A DNA stretch of 64,000 nucleotides, taken from assembly GCA_963762575.1 (NCBI GenBank), contig CAVXLL010000001.1, forward strand, positions 62,001 through 126,000, given 5' to 3'. Shown here piece by piece: positions 37,956-47,518 of the stretch. The notes under the pieces are model-generated. The model searched no databases. It was not told the DNA's origin and saw only the letters and a program-made list of their open reading frames with translations. Numbering within the stretch: position 1 is the first letter of the stretch; each line of letters opens with the position of its first letter. A program made the position numbers and the translations under genes. The stretch comes from AP-15 sp963762575. Lineage in GTDB: Bacteria > Pseudomonadota > Alphaproteobacteria > ATCC43930 > CGMCC-115725.

Positions 37956-38030
37956 CGGGCCGATATGCGGTCCGCGCGTGCAATTAGCGCTGGTGTATAA
38001 GAATTCAGGTCCGCTGTAGGGGGGCACGAC

Positions 38031-38846
38031 ATGGGCCACTGGACGCTCGACGAGATCCCGTGGGATCGGTTCGATCGCGGTAAGCTCGACCTGGAGATCG
38101 TGCAGATCGTCAAGGCGGCAGGTCTCGTCGAATACAATGGCGCGGCTTACGGCCATCATTTGTGCCGGATTTTCCACGACGACCCCGAGTTTCAGCAAGA
38201 CGCTCAGCGCTGGGGGAAAGAGGAGACACAACACGGCCAGGCGTTGGCGCGCTGGGCCGAGCTCGCCGACCCCGAATTCGATTTCGACGCCGCCTTCCGC
38301 CGCTTCCAAGGCGGCTACCAGGTCGATTTCGACCTTGACGTCTCTCGCCGCGGCTCGCGATCGGGTGAGATGATCGCCCGCTGCATGGTCGAGGTTGGGA
38401 CGAGCTCTTACTACGCGGCACTGCGCGACGCGGTGCAGGAGCCGGCGTTGAAGGAAATCTGCCGCAACATCGCAGCTGACGAAGTCCGGCATTACAAGCT
38501 CTTTTACAAGAACCTGGCCGTCTACCTAGAACGCGAACGCATCGGCTTTTGGCGGCGGCTCCGCGTCGCGGCCAGGCGGATCGCGGAGGCGCAGGATGAC
38601 GAGCTCGCTTACGCCTATTACGCGGCAAACGAGGCGATGCGGCCATACGAGCGCCGCCGCTGCCGCCGCGCTTATGCTGCGCGCGCCTATAGGATCTGCC
38701 GCGAGCACCACGTTGCGCACGGCGTGGCGCTGATTTTCAAGGCCGTGGGGCTGGATCCTCACGGCGTGCTCGCTCGAACCGCGAGCCGCCTTGCGTGGCG
38801 ATTTATCCGATTCCGGCGGACTCAGCTGACGAAAGTGAACGCCTAA
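38031..38846 (+). CDS. Ferritin-like di-iron protein
   Basis: 271 residues. A four-helix ferritin-like core carries plausible di-iron ligands: Glu in GLVEYNGAAYGHH (about 32), EETQH (about 65), Glu in VEVGTSSYY and ADEVRHYKLF with ExxH. This is the ExxH-pair pattern of rubrerythrin/ferritin-like oxidases. After about residue 180 there is a strongly basic stretch (RRRCRRAYAARAYRICREHH) of unknown role. There is no signal peptide. The gene stands alone between the nuclease gene and a repeat-rich gap. Function beyond iron binding cannot be assigned. Confidence 0.8.
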   Translation: MGHWTLDEIPWDRFDRGKLDLEIVQIVKAAGLVEYNGAAYGHHLCRIFHDDPEFQQDAQRWGKEETQHGQALARWAELADPEFDFDAAFRRFQGGYQVDFDLDVSRRGSRSGEMIARCMVEVGTSSYYAALRDAVQEPALKEICRNIAADEVRHYKLFYKNLAVYLERERIGFWRRLRVAARRIAEAQDDELAYAYYAANEAMRPYERRRCRRAYAARAYRICREHHVAHGVALIFKAVGLDPHGVLARTASRLAWRFIRFRRTQLTKVNA

Positions 38847-38900
38847 AGGGTCGTTGATAAATCCGTGATAATGTGATATTATCCCGATGTTGTAATATTA

Positions 38901-38987
38901 TCATTGCGAGCGCAGCGAAACAATCCCATACCCGTTGCGCTCGACCCGATCCATATTGCTTCGGCGCTTCTGCGCCTCGCAATGACG
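38901..38987. repeat. Interspersed palindromic repeat (CATTGCGAG family)
   Basis: TCATTGCGAG (38901-38910) is perfectly matched by CTCGCAATGA (38976-38985), with further imperfect pairing inside (GCGCAGCGAAACAAT against ATTGCTTCGGCGC). It is the clearest copy of this repeat family in the window; a degenerate one lies at 15142-15232. Confidence 0.65.
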
Positions 38988-39021
38988 GGGCACTGGCGAG
39001 GAGGTTGAAATGTCGGAGGAC

Positions 39022-39065
39022 GAAAACAGCCAATAACAGCGAATGAAAACAGCGGATAACAGCGA
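39022..39065. repeat. Tandem repeat, 23-base period, two copies
   Basis: GAAAACAGCCAATAACAGCGA (39022-39042) is followed, 23 bases later, by GAAAACAGCGGATAACAGCGA (39045-39065), with two mismatches. Further AACAGC hexamers lie at 39135 and 39144. No function is apparent. Confidence 0.6.
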
Positions 39066-39197
39066 GGCTACGAGGGCGGGAACCGAGGATTTCTGCGGCA
39101 AAATCGAGCTGGGTGGCTGTAGATTTCCGGGAAAAACAGCAAAAACAGCGAGCGCGGCCGCCGGGCCGGCTCCTCGCGGGACCCGAGTTCGCCAGAC

Positions 39198-39990
39198 CTA
39201 CCTGAGCAGCTTGCGTGCTTCGGCGAGCTGGGCCTGCAACGAGTGGAGCAGGCGGGCTTCAGGGGTCGGCGCGCAATTGGTGTAACCGGCGCCAAGATCC
39301 CGGAGCTAAGCCGCATTACGAGGGAAGGCCGCGTGATTGAGCGGCAAGGCGAGTCGGGCGCCGGCGCCCTTCTTGACCGCCTCGTGCACGCGATCGATCG
39401 CGGCGACCAGCCTCGGGTGATCGGGCTGGCCGCTGACGCCGAGCGAGCGCGACAAATCCGACGGGCCGACCGCCAGCAGGTCGACACCCTCCACAGCCGC
39501 GATCTCGTGGATCCGCTCTACCGCTTCATGTCCTCGATCATGCAGGCGAGGAGGATTTCGTGGTTGGACTGCGCCATATGCTCGACCAGCGGGATCCGTC
39601 CATAATCCGCGGCGCGGCTGCCGGCCGCCATGCCGCGTTCGCCAAGCGGGCGGATAGCGCACCGCCTCCACCGCCTCGCGGGCGGTCTCGGCGCTGCTGA
39701 CATGCGGCACCTGGATACCTGCACACCCATGTCCAGCAGCCGCAGGATGAAGGCTGCGTCGAAGCCTGGTGTCCGGACAATCGGGGTGATGCCGACCCGC
39801 TCGGCCGCCGCATAACCGCGAGCTGCACATCGTGCAGATCGTAGGTGGTGTGCTCCATGTCGATGAAGGCGGCATCGAAGCCCGTCAGCCCGATAATCTC
39901 GACGATCTGCGGGTCGGCGATCCCGCCGACATGGGTACCAAGCGCGAGCCCGCCCTGGCTCAATATCCGTTTTACCCGATTCTCCCTCAT
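39198..39990 (-). pseudogene. Decayed HpcH/HpaI-family aldolase
   Basis: The protein can be followed from MRENRVKRILSQGGLALGTH to LLHSLQAQLAEARKLLR, but only by switching frame four times (near 39810, 39722, 39650 and 39530) and passing a TAG near 39304-39306, where the family would have a sense codon (NAA-stop-LRDLGAGYTN). Conserved elements remain readable: AAFIDMEHTTYDLHDV, GIQVPHVSSAETAREAV, the VGPSDLSRSLG metal Asp. Five lesions in under 800 bases, against none in the intact relative at 18589-19374, argue for real decay, though poor local sequence cannot be excluded. Confidence 0.75.
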
Positions 39991-40072
39991 ACTTCCCTCG
40001 CGTTGACGTATCGAAGCCGCATGCGTGATGCTGCGGACATGCGGTTGGGCGGAGGGCTACAAATCGGGCACC

Positions 40073-40264
40073 CTAACTTTTATCGACGAACCGTTCTGCG
40101 TTCTCTTTATCGCGTTCTACCTCTTCGGCCAATTCCTCGACGGCTTTCGGGTCAATCTTCTTCGCCTTGTCGATCAGCTTTTCGCCGGTTTCGGAGTCGC
40201 CCTCGACGATATTGTCCAAACCTTCCTCAGCGATGTCGTGAGCGCGCTCTCTCTTGTTCTCCAT
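40073..40264 (-). CDS. Small highly charged helical protein
   Basis: 63 residues, almost entirely Glu/Lys/Asp/Ala with two helical segments (MENKRERAHDIAEEGLDNI and PKAVEELAEEVERDKENAE). There is no signal or membrane segment and no named family. AGGAG nine bases before ATG 40264 supports translation. It may be a stress-type or CsbD-like small soluble protein, but that is a guess from composition only. Confidence 0.6.
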   Translation of the reverse strand: MENKRERAHDIAEEGLDNIVEGDSETGEKLIDKAKKIDPKAVEELAEEVERDKENAERFVDKS

Positions 40265-40427
40265 GGTCTTCTCCTGGGTCCAACCGTTTCTCTTGGCGAA
40301 CAGGTCCGCTCGAAGGCAGTTCCCTACCCGCTTTCGGAGCCGGGCCTAGGCGTTGGGTGCGAAACCGGTTTAGCCTGTGGGCAGGTACTGACGAGGGGCA
40401 AATGTCAAATTTGATCAGCGAAAAACC

Positions 40428-41261
40428 GTGGCCCTCGTGAGAGATGTCGCGGCCGAAGCGCGACGGATCGAGACGCGTTGCGGGGATGGTCACATGATCT
40501 GGCATCTCTGGGGAGACGGGCCGCCGCTCGCCCTGCTGCACGGCGGGTACGGGTCGTGGACGCACTGGATACGCAACGTGATTCCGCTGTCGCGGGCTTT
40601 CACCGTTGCGGCGCCGGACCTGCCGGGTCTCGGCGAGTCGGCTGCGCCGCCCGAGCCGCATACCGCGGAGGGGTTGGCCCGCATTCTCGTCGAAGGGCTC
40701 GACATCGTGTTTCGAGGCCAGAGCGGTCTGCACATCGCCGGCTTTTCTTTCGGCGGCGTTCTCGGCGGGCACGTCGCCGCGCAGCTCGGCGATCACGTGC
40801 GCACCTTTACGATCGTCGGATCGAACGGTCTCGGGCTGGTTCGACAGCCTACCGCGCTTCGTCGATTGCCCGAAGGTGCTGCCGAGCCCGAGGCGCTCGC
40901 CGTTGCCCGTCATAACCTCGCGGCGCTGATGATCGCCGACCCGGGCAAAATCGACGAGCTTGCGGTTTACATCCAGGCGCAGAACGCACCGCGCGGCCGC
41001 GTCAAGAGCCGTAGGTTTTCGCGCGCGGACACGCTCGCCCGGGCGCTACCGCTCATCAAGGCGCGCATCGACGGGATTTGGGGTGAGCGCGACGCAACCG
41101 CCTATCCCCATCTCGATGATCGCACCCGCGCATTGCGCAATGTCCAGCCAGATGCGCGGTTCGAGGTCATTCCGGGAGCGGGGCATTGGGTCCAATACGA
41201 AGCAGCCGATAAGTTCAACCCGCTTCTAGCGGACATCGCCGGTCGGGGCAGGGCGGCCTAG
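40428..41261 (+). CDS. Alpha/beta-hydrolase
   Basis: 277 residues. Complete triad: nucleophile Ser in GFSFGG (about residue 107), an acid near IWGERDATAYP, and His in IPGAGHWVQYE. The oxyanion segment is LLHGGYGSWTHWIRN. The family covers esterases and C-C hydrolases, so substrate is open. The start is GTG 40428, with a second GTG three codons on; no strong ribosome-binding site discriminates. It contrasts with the hydrolase at 60394-61179, which lacks the nucleophile. Confidence 0.85.
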   Translation: MALVRDVAAEARRIETRCGDGHMIWHLWGDGPPLALLHGGYGSWTHWIRNVIPLSRAFTVAAPDLPGLGESAAPPEPHTAEGLARILVEGLDIVFRGQSGLHIAGFSFGGVLGGHVAAQLGDHVRTFTIVGSNGLGLVRQPTALRRLPEGAAEPEALAVARHNLAALMIADPGKIDELAVYIQAQNAPRGRVKSRRFSRADTLARALPLIKARIDGIWGERDATAYPHLDDRTRALRNVQPDARFEVIPGAGHWVQYEAADKFNPLLADIAGRGRAA

Positions 41262-41398
41262 GAGAGTAATGAGGCCGAAAATGCCGCCCTCGCCGTAAAG
41301 GCTTGCATTCCCCATCTCAAGCACACGTCCGGCTCGGTCATCACCGTACGATAGCGGCGCGAAGCCTTTAGCGCCGGAGAGAGTTCCGGACGAAGGGA

Positions 41399-44246
41399 AT
41401 GGGCATGGGCAGCATCACCAGGCAACGCGAAATCATCGATCGCAGAGCATTGACTGAGCGATTGTCCGTTGTCGCCGGCTCCGTCCAGGCTCCCGCGCTC
41501 GATCGCAGTGGGTTCGTCGCGCCACTCAAGGTGGCTCTGACGGCGGGCCGCGCCGAGATCCGTCGCCGCTTCGAGGCGACCGGCGACGGCGCTGCTACGG
41601 TCCGCGAGCAGTGCTTCCTGATGGACCAGCTAATCCGCGCGCTGTTCGATTTCGTAACTCAAGTCAATCTACCCTCTCCCCAACCCGACTGCGGGCGAGC
41701 GGCTGGCAATTGTTGCAGTGGGCGGTTATGGGCGCGGCGAGCTCGCGCCCTATTCCGATATCGATCTCCTGTTCCTACTGCCGTACAAGCGGACCCCGCA
41801 CACCGAGCAGGTCGTCGAGTATCTGCTTTATCTGCTGTGGGATCTCGGCCTCAAGATCGGGCAAGCGACCCGATCAGTCGATGAATGCCTGCGTCAGGCG
41901 AAATCAGATCTGACGATCCGCACAGCACTGCTGGAGGCCCGCTATCTTTGGGGCGATCAGGCGCTCTTCAACGAGTTCAAGAAACGCTTTGATTCGGACA
42001 TCGTAAAGGGCAGTGCGGCGCAGTTCGTAGCAAGCAAGCTCGCCGAACGGGATGCGCGGCACAAGCGCGTCGGCGACAGCCGTTACCAGCTCGAGCCGAA
42101 CATCAAAGAGGGTAAGGGCGGGCTCAGAGACCTGCACACATTATTTTGGATAGCCAAATACATTTATCGCACCGAGGATGTCGGCAAGCTCGTAGAGTTG
42201 GGCGTATTGTCGGCGGAAGAGTCGCAACGCTTCGATCGTGCCCAGAAATTCCTGTGGACGGTTCGTTGCCACATCCACTACCTCGCCGGCCGTGCCGAGG
42301 AGCGGCTGACCTTCGACCTGCAGACCGAGATCGGTCGGCGGATGGGTTACACCGATCACGCCGGCAGCCGCGGCGTCGAGCGCTTCATGAAGCACTATTT
42401 TCTGGTGGCCAAAGATGTCGGTGATCTGACTCGGATCTTCTGCGCCATTCTCGAAGCCGACCAAAAGCACAAAAGCCGGCTGTCATGGGTTCGCTGGGGG
42501 AGCGCGCGTCGGGCCCTCGGGGGTTTCGTTGTCGACGGTGAGAGACTGACTATTCCTTCGGAGGATTTTTTCAAAAAAGATCCGCTGGCGTTGCTCCGGC
42601 TGTTTCATGTGGCGCAGCAGCACGAATTGGACATCCACCCGCGGGCCTTGCGGGCGGCCAGTCAGTCGCTCAGGTTGATCAACCAAAAGCTGCGCGATGA
42701 TCCGGAGGCGAACCGCCTTTTCCTTGAAATCCTGACCTCGCGCAAGGATCCGGAAACGGCATTGCGGCGGATGAACGAGGCCGGGGTCTTTGGCCGCTTC
42801 ATCCCCGATTTTGGTCGTGTCGTGGCTCAGATGCAGTATGACATGTACCACGTCTACACGGTCGACGAGCACACGCTCTTCGCAATCGGCATCCTGCACA
42901 AGATAGAGCGCGGCCTCCTCAAAGAGGAGCTTCCATTGGCCACCCAGCTGATGCCGACGATTGTGTCCCGCCGTGCTCTTTATCTTGCGGTGCTGCTGCA
43001 TGATATCGCCAAGGGCCGGGGCGGCGATCACTCGGAAATCGGCGAGCAGATCGCTCTGAAGCTCGGGCCCCGGCTCGGCCTCTCGGCGGAGGAGACCGAG
43101 ACCGTGGCCTGGCTGGTGCGCTGGCATTTGCTGATGAGCAACACCGCCTTCAAGCTCGACATCGGCGATCCGCAGACTATCGGCAATTTTGTCGAGCGCG
43201 TGCAATCTCCGGAGCGATTGAAGCTGCTATTGGCGTTGACTATCGCCGATATTCGCGCGGTCGGTCCGAAAGTCTGGAATGGCTGGAAGGCGGCGCTGTT
43301 GCGCGAGCTCTATCATCGATCGATCGAAGTGATCTCAGGCGGCCTCAGCATCGAAGGGCAGGATTCTCGTGCAGCATCTGCTCAGGCCGCGGCCCGCCAG
43401 TTATTACCCGATTTCAGCGAGACTGAATTCACGACGTTCGTTGGTCGCGGGTATCCGTTTTACTGGCTGTCTTTTGATCCTGCCACGCACGCACGACATG
43501 CTCGCCTGATGCGTGAGGCGGAGGCGAGCGGTGCGCCTCTGACTGTCGAGAAACGCGTCGATCCCCATCGATCGGTAACCGAAATAACCCTCTATACGGC
43601 GGACCATCCCGGCCTATTTTCGCGCATTGCCGGCGCACTGGCGATCAGCGGCGCCAATATCGTCGACGCCAAGATCATGACGATGTCCAACGGCATGGCG
43701 CTGGATACTTTCTGGGTGCAGGATTCGGCCGGCGGCGCGTTCGACCGCCCGGACAAACTCGCCAAACTCGCGGTGGTTTTCGAGAATGTGCTGACGGGCG
43801 ATCTAAAGCCACACCGCGAATTCGCTCGCCCGGTCGCCATTCCAAGCCGAACTCAAGTCTTCACCGTGACGCCTCGCGTTCTCCTCGACAACAAGGTCAG
43901 CGGCTCGCACACCGTCATCGAGGTCAATGGCCGGGATCGACCGGGGCTCTTATTTGAGCTGACCCGAGCGCTGACCCGTCTCAACCTGCAGGTCTCGAGC
44001 GCCAAAATCTCGACTTACGGCGAAAAGGTCGTAGACGTCTTCTACGTGAAAAATCTATTCGGCCATAAAGTCGAACATCCGGCAAAGCTCGCCGAAATCC
44101 AAAGGGCAATCGAGGCGGTTCTAGCCAAGGCCAATGAGCCGGAGCCTGGAATGGTTAGCAGAACCGGCCGCGGCCGAATAAGCTACTCGCGCAGGTCTTC
44201 GAAGAACTCCTTTACCCGGGCGAAGAAGCCTTCGCTTTCGGGGTGA
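41399..44246 (+). CDS. glnD: Bifunctional PII uridylyltransferase/uridylyl-removing enzyme, one frameshift near 41669
   Basis: About 948 residues after correction, full length. Glutamine sensor that uridylylates PII proteins when nitrogen is short and deuridylylates when it is plentiful. Order: nucleotidyltransferase motif VGGYGRGELAPYSDIDLLFLL (about 104-124), the PII-UTase linker, HD domain with LLHDIAKGRGGDHSEIG, and two C-terminal ACT domains (TLYTADHPGLFSRIAGAL and EVNGRDRPGLLFELTRAL). One extra base near 41669 (AAT-C-TAC) separates the first 90 codons from the rest; the gene is otherwise intact and essential-type, so a sequencing error is likely. ATG 41405 with AAGGG upstream is an alternative start. 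The 3' end overlaps dnaJ by 64 bases, tail to tail. Confidence 0.9.
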
Positions 44247-45313
44247 GTCCCGGCATTGTCGCCGGCCTTTTCGAATTCGCGCAGCAGCTCCTGCTGGCGC
44301 TTAGTCAGATTGACCGGGGTCTCGACGATCGCCTCGATGAACATGTCGCCGCGCGCGGGTGAGCGCAAAACGCTCATGCCCTTTCCTCTGAGCCGGAACT
44401 GGTGACCCGATTGTGTACCTGGGGGGACCGAGACGCGTGCCCGGCTGCCGTCTACGCTCGGGACCTCGATCGAGCCGCCGAGGGCTGCCGTCGTGATCGA
44501 GATCGGAACACGACAATAAATGTTGGCGCCGTCGCGCTGAAAGATCCGATGCGGCGTTATCGTGATGAAGATGTATAGGTCGCCCGTCGGGGCGCCGCGC
44601 ACTCCCGCCTCGCCTTCGCCGGCGAGCCGGATGCGGGTGCCATCCTCGACGCCAGGTGGAATGTTGACCGATAATGTCTTTTCGCGGCGGGTCCGGCCCT
44701 GGCCCGCGCAGGCCTTGCATGGATTGTCGATGACCCGCCCCGCTCCCTGGCAGGTGGCGCAGGTTCGCTCGATCGTGAAGAAGCCCTGTTGCGCGCGCAC
44801 CCGCCCTCGGCCATGGCAAGTCGGGCAGGTGATCGGCTTCGATCCCGCTTCGGCGCCACTGCCTTTGCATTGGTCACAGGCGACCAAAGTTTGCACCCGA
44901 ACCGTTGTTTGCTTGCCGCGGAAACTTTCCTCGAGCGAGATTTCCAGGTTGTAGCGGAGATCGCTGCCGCGGCTCGGTCCGCCTTGGCCGCGGCGCCCAC
45001 CGCCCATGAACTCGCCGAACATCTCGTCGAAGATGTCGGCAAACCCTCCGGAAAAGCCGAAATCGCCCGGGCCGCGCCCGCTCCCCTGCTCAAAGGCGGC
45101 ATGACCAAATCGGTCATAGGCGGCGCGCTTTTGATCATCCTTGAGGATGTCGTAGGCCTCGCTGATTTCCTTGAATTTTTGTTCGGCGCTCTTTTCACTC
45201 GGGTTGCGGTCCGGGTGATGCTTCATCGCGAGTTTGCGATAGGCCCTTTTTAGCTCGTCCCCACTCGCCGATTTGGAGACGCCGAGGACCTCATAAAAAT
45301 CCTGCTTAGCCAT
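44183..45313 (-). CDS. dnaJ: Chaperone DnaJ (Hsp40)
   Basis: 376 residues, full length. Co-chaperone that loads unfolded proteins on DnaK and stimulates its ATPase. Order: J domain with HPD in AMKHHPDRNPSEK (about 30-42), Gly/Phe-rich region (about 75-105), zinc domain with four CxxCxGxG units (CDQCKGSG, CPTCHGRG, CATCQGAG, CKACAGQG), then C-terminal beta domains. ATG 45313 is the first codon of MAKQDFYEVLGV; the longer frame is ignored. It follows dnaK after 99 bases holding a stable hairpin. Confidence 0.97.
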   Translation of the reverse strand: MAKQDFYEVLGVSKSASGDELKRAYRKLAMKHHPDRNPSEKSAEQKFKEISEAYDILKDDQKRAAYDRFGHAAFEQGSGRGPGDFGFSGGFADIFDEMFGEFMGGGRRGQGGPSRGSDLRYNLEISLEESFRGKQTTVRVQTLVACDQCKGSGAEAGSKPITCPTCHGRGRVRAQQGFFTIERTCATCQGAGRVIDNPCKACAGQGRTRREKTLSVNIPPGVEDGTRIRLAGEGEAGVRGAPTGDLYIFITITPHRIFQRDGANIYCRVPISITTAALGGSIEVPSVDGSRARVSVPPGTQSGHQFRLRGKGMSVLRSPARGDMFIEAIVETPVNLTKRQQELLREFEKAGDNAGTHPESEGFFARVKEFFEDLRE

Positions 45314-45355
45314 GGTCGACGGGTGTTCGAGAGAGAGTTTCCCCACCACGCGTCA

Positions 45356-45378
45356 TCCCGGCGGATATTCCGCCGGGA
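45356..45378 (-). terminator. Hairpin between dnaK and dnaJ, likely attenuator or mRNA-processing site
   Basis: TCCCGGCGGA-TAT-TCCGCCGGGA is a perfect 10-bp stem with a 3-base loop in the dnaK-dnaJ gap. No T-run follows on the minus strand, so it is more likely to reduce read-through or protect the dnaK message, keeping DnaK above DnaJ, than to act as a full terminator. Confidence 0.6.
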
Positions 45379-45412
45379 CGCTCGCAACTGTCCGGCACCT
45401 CCGTCGCGCCGA

Positions 45413-47353
45413 TTAAGCCGAGCCGCGCTTCTTCTGATCGTCGACCTCCTCGAAATCGGCGTCGACGACCTTGTCATTGCCGCCGGCAGCCCCGTGGGAC
45501 GGGCCGCCTTGTGAGCGCCCACCGTCACCGGAGCCGGCCTGGTCAGCTTGCTGGGCCTTGTAGAGCGCCTCCCCGAGCTTCATCGAGACCTGGGCCAACG
45601 CCTCGGTTTTGGCCTTGATTTGCCCGGCGTCTTCGCTGGCGAGGGTATCCTTCAAGGCTTGGACCGCCTGCTGCACCGCGTCGCGGTCGGCCTGCGGAAC
45701 CTTGTCGCCACTCTCGTTCAACGTCCGCTCGGTCGTATGGATCAGCGCGTCGGCGTTGTTCTTTGCCTCCACCAGCTCGCGACGGCGCTTATCTTCCTCG
45801 GCATGCGCCTCGGCATCCTTGACCATGCGGTCGATGTCGACCTCGGAGAGGCCGCCCGAGGCTTGGATGCGGATCTGCTGTTCCTTGCCGGTCGCCTTGT
45901 CCTTCGCCGAGACCTGCACGATGCCGTTCGCATCGATGTCGAAGGTCACCTCGATCTGCGGCATGCCGCGCGGAGCGGATGGGATGCCGACCAGGTCGAA
46001 CTGGCCAAGCAGCTTATTATCCGCCGCCATCTCACGCTCGCCTTGAAACACGCGGATCGTGACTGCCGTCTGATTGTCCTCGGCGGTGGAGAAGGTCTGG
46101 CTCTTTTTCGTCGGTATCGTCGTGTTGCGGTCTATCAGCCGGGTGAAAACACCGCCCAATGTCTCGATGCCGAGCGACAGCGGGGTCACGTCCAGGAGCA
46201 GGACATCCTTGACTTCGCCCTTCAGTACACCCGCCTGGATCGCTGCGCCGACAGCCACCACCTCGTCCGGGTTGACGCTGCGGTTCGGCTCCTTGCCAAA
46301 GAATTGCTTGACGGTCTCGATGACCTTGGGCATCCGGGTCATGCCGCCGACCAGGATGACCTCGTTGATCTCCGACGCCTTGAGCCCCGCATCCTTCAGG
46401 GCGCTGCGGCAAGGCCCGATTGTCCGCTGGATCAGATCGTCAACCAACGCCTCCAGCTTCGCTCGGGTCAGTTTGATGTTGAGATGCTTTGGCCCGTGCT
46501 GATCGGCGGTAATGAAAGGCAAATTGACGTCCGTCTGCATTGACGACGACAACTCGATCTTGGCCTTTTCCGCGGCTTCCTTTAGTCGCTGAAGGGCGAG
46601 CCGATCATTGCGCAGGTCAATTCCCTGCTCCTTACGGAATTCGTCGGCGAGATAGTCAATGATGTTCTTGTCGAAATCTTCACCGCCGAGGAAAGTATCG
46701 CCATTTGTCGACTTCACCTCGAACACGCCGTCACCGATCTCCAGCACAGAAATGTCAAAGGTGCCGCCGCCGAGATCGTAAACGGCAATCGTGCCAGTGC
46801 CCTTCTTATCCATGCCGTAGGCGAGTGCCGCTGCGGTCGGCTCATTGATGATCCGCAACACCTCGAGCCCGGCAATTCTGCCGGCGTCTTTGGTGGCTTG
46901 GCGCTGGCTGTCGTTGAAGTAGGCGGGAACGGTGATAACGGCTTCCGAGACCGTCTCGCCAAGATGGGCCTCGGCCGTTTCCTTCATCTTTTGCAGGATG
47001 AATGCGCTGATCTGCGACGGCGCGTATTTCTTGCCGCGACTCTCGACCCAGGCATCGCCATTGTCGCCGGGAATGATCTTGTACGGGACGAGATCCATGT
47101 CCTTCTTCACCATCGGATCGGTGAAGCGACGGCCGATCAATCGTTTGATCGCAAAAAACGTGTTCTCGGGATTGGTCACTGCCTGGCGTTTCGCCGACTG
47201 GCCGACCAGACGCTCGCCCAATTCGGTGAATGCAACCATCGAGGGCGTTGTGCGCATGCCCTCGCTATTCTCGATCACCTTGGCACTCTTGCCTTCCATC
47301 ACGGCGACGCAGGAGTTCGTCGTGCCGAGATCGATACCGATGACCTTGCTCAT
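45413..47353 (-). CDS. dnaK: Chaperone DnaK (Hsp70)
   Basis: 646 residues. ATP-driven folding chaperone. The nucleotide-binding domain begins MSKVIGIDLGTTNSCVAVMEG and has INEPTAAALAYGMDKK and VYDLGGGTFDISVLEIGDG. The substrate domain starts near residue 390 (DVTPLSLGIETLGGVFT), and the C-terminal lid ends in a Gly-rich tail with VVDADFEEVDDQKK. The ATG at 47353 is preferred over an upstream GTG and follows GAGGTG. A housekeeping-type promoter lies at 47450-47478. Confidence 0.98.
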   Translation of the reverse strand: MSKVIGIDLGTTNSCVAVMEGKSAKVIENSEGMRTTPSMVAFTELGERLVGQSAKRQAVTNPENTFFAIKRLIGRRFTDPMVKKDMDLVPYKIIPGDNGDAWVESRGKKYAPSQISAFILQKMKETAEAHLGETVSEAVITVPAYFNDSQRQATKDAGRIAGLEVLRIINEPTAAALAYGMDKKGTGTIAVYDLGGGTFDISVLEIGDGVFEVKSTNGDTFLGGEDFDKNIIDYLADEFRKEQGIDLRNDRLALQRLKEAAEKAKIELSSSMQTDVNLPFITADQHGPKHLNIKLTRAKLEALVDDLIQRTIGPCRSALKDAGLKASEINEVILVGGMTRMPKVIETVKQFFGKEPNRSVNPDEVVAVGAAIQAGVLKGEVKDVLLLDVTPLSLGIETLGGVFTRLIDRNTTIPTKKSQTFSTAEDNQTAVTIRVFQGEREMAADNKLLGQFDLVGIPSAPRGMPQIEVTFDIDANGIVQVSAKDKATGKEQQIRIQASGGLSEVDIDRMVKDAEAHAEEDKRRRELVEAKNNADALIHTTERTLNESGDKVPQADRDAVQQAVQALKDTLASEDAGQIKAKTEALAQVSMKLGEALYKAQQADQAGSGDGGRSQGGPSHGAAGGNDKVVDADFEEVDDQKKRGSA

Positions 47354-47449
47354 GGACACCTCATTCTAAAGCAGGACCGGGCGGCCCGGGGAAGCACCGT
47401 CCCGATCCCCCGGGAAGTGACACAGCCATCCCCTGACTGTGACTGGGCT

Positions 47450-47478
47450 TATATATGTGTCGGGTCGTGCCGCTACAA
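47450..47478 (-). promoter_or_regulatory. Predicted dnaK promoter
   Basis: On the minus strand TTGTAG (47473-47478), a 17-base spacer and TATATA (47450-47455) lie about 95 bases before dnaK. The boxes fit sigma-70 spacing; a sigma-32 reading (TTG followed by CACATAT) is also possible, and the sequence does not settle which. Confidence 0.4.
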
Positions 47479-47518
47479 CCACGCCGGCTGCGGCCTGCGA
47501 AGTCAAAATCCACCGGAT

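Larger units (their letters stand above)
38847..39197. other. Gene-free stretch holding two kinds of repeat
   Basis: This 351-base gap contains the CATTGCGAG inverted repeat (38901-38987), the 23-base tandem repeat (39022-39065) and two more AACAGC copies near 39135-39149. An open frame starting at ATG 39043 has no ribosome-binding site or recognisable protein features and runs into the decayed aldolase; it was not taken as a gene. Confidence 0.6.

Noticed and set aside
39043..39285. Short plus-strand frame beside the decayed aldolase
   Set aside because: No ribosome-binding site, low-complexity start in the AACAGC repeat, and it runs antisense into the aldolase remnant.
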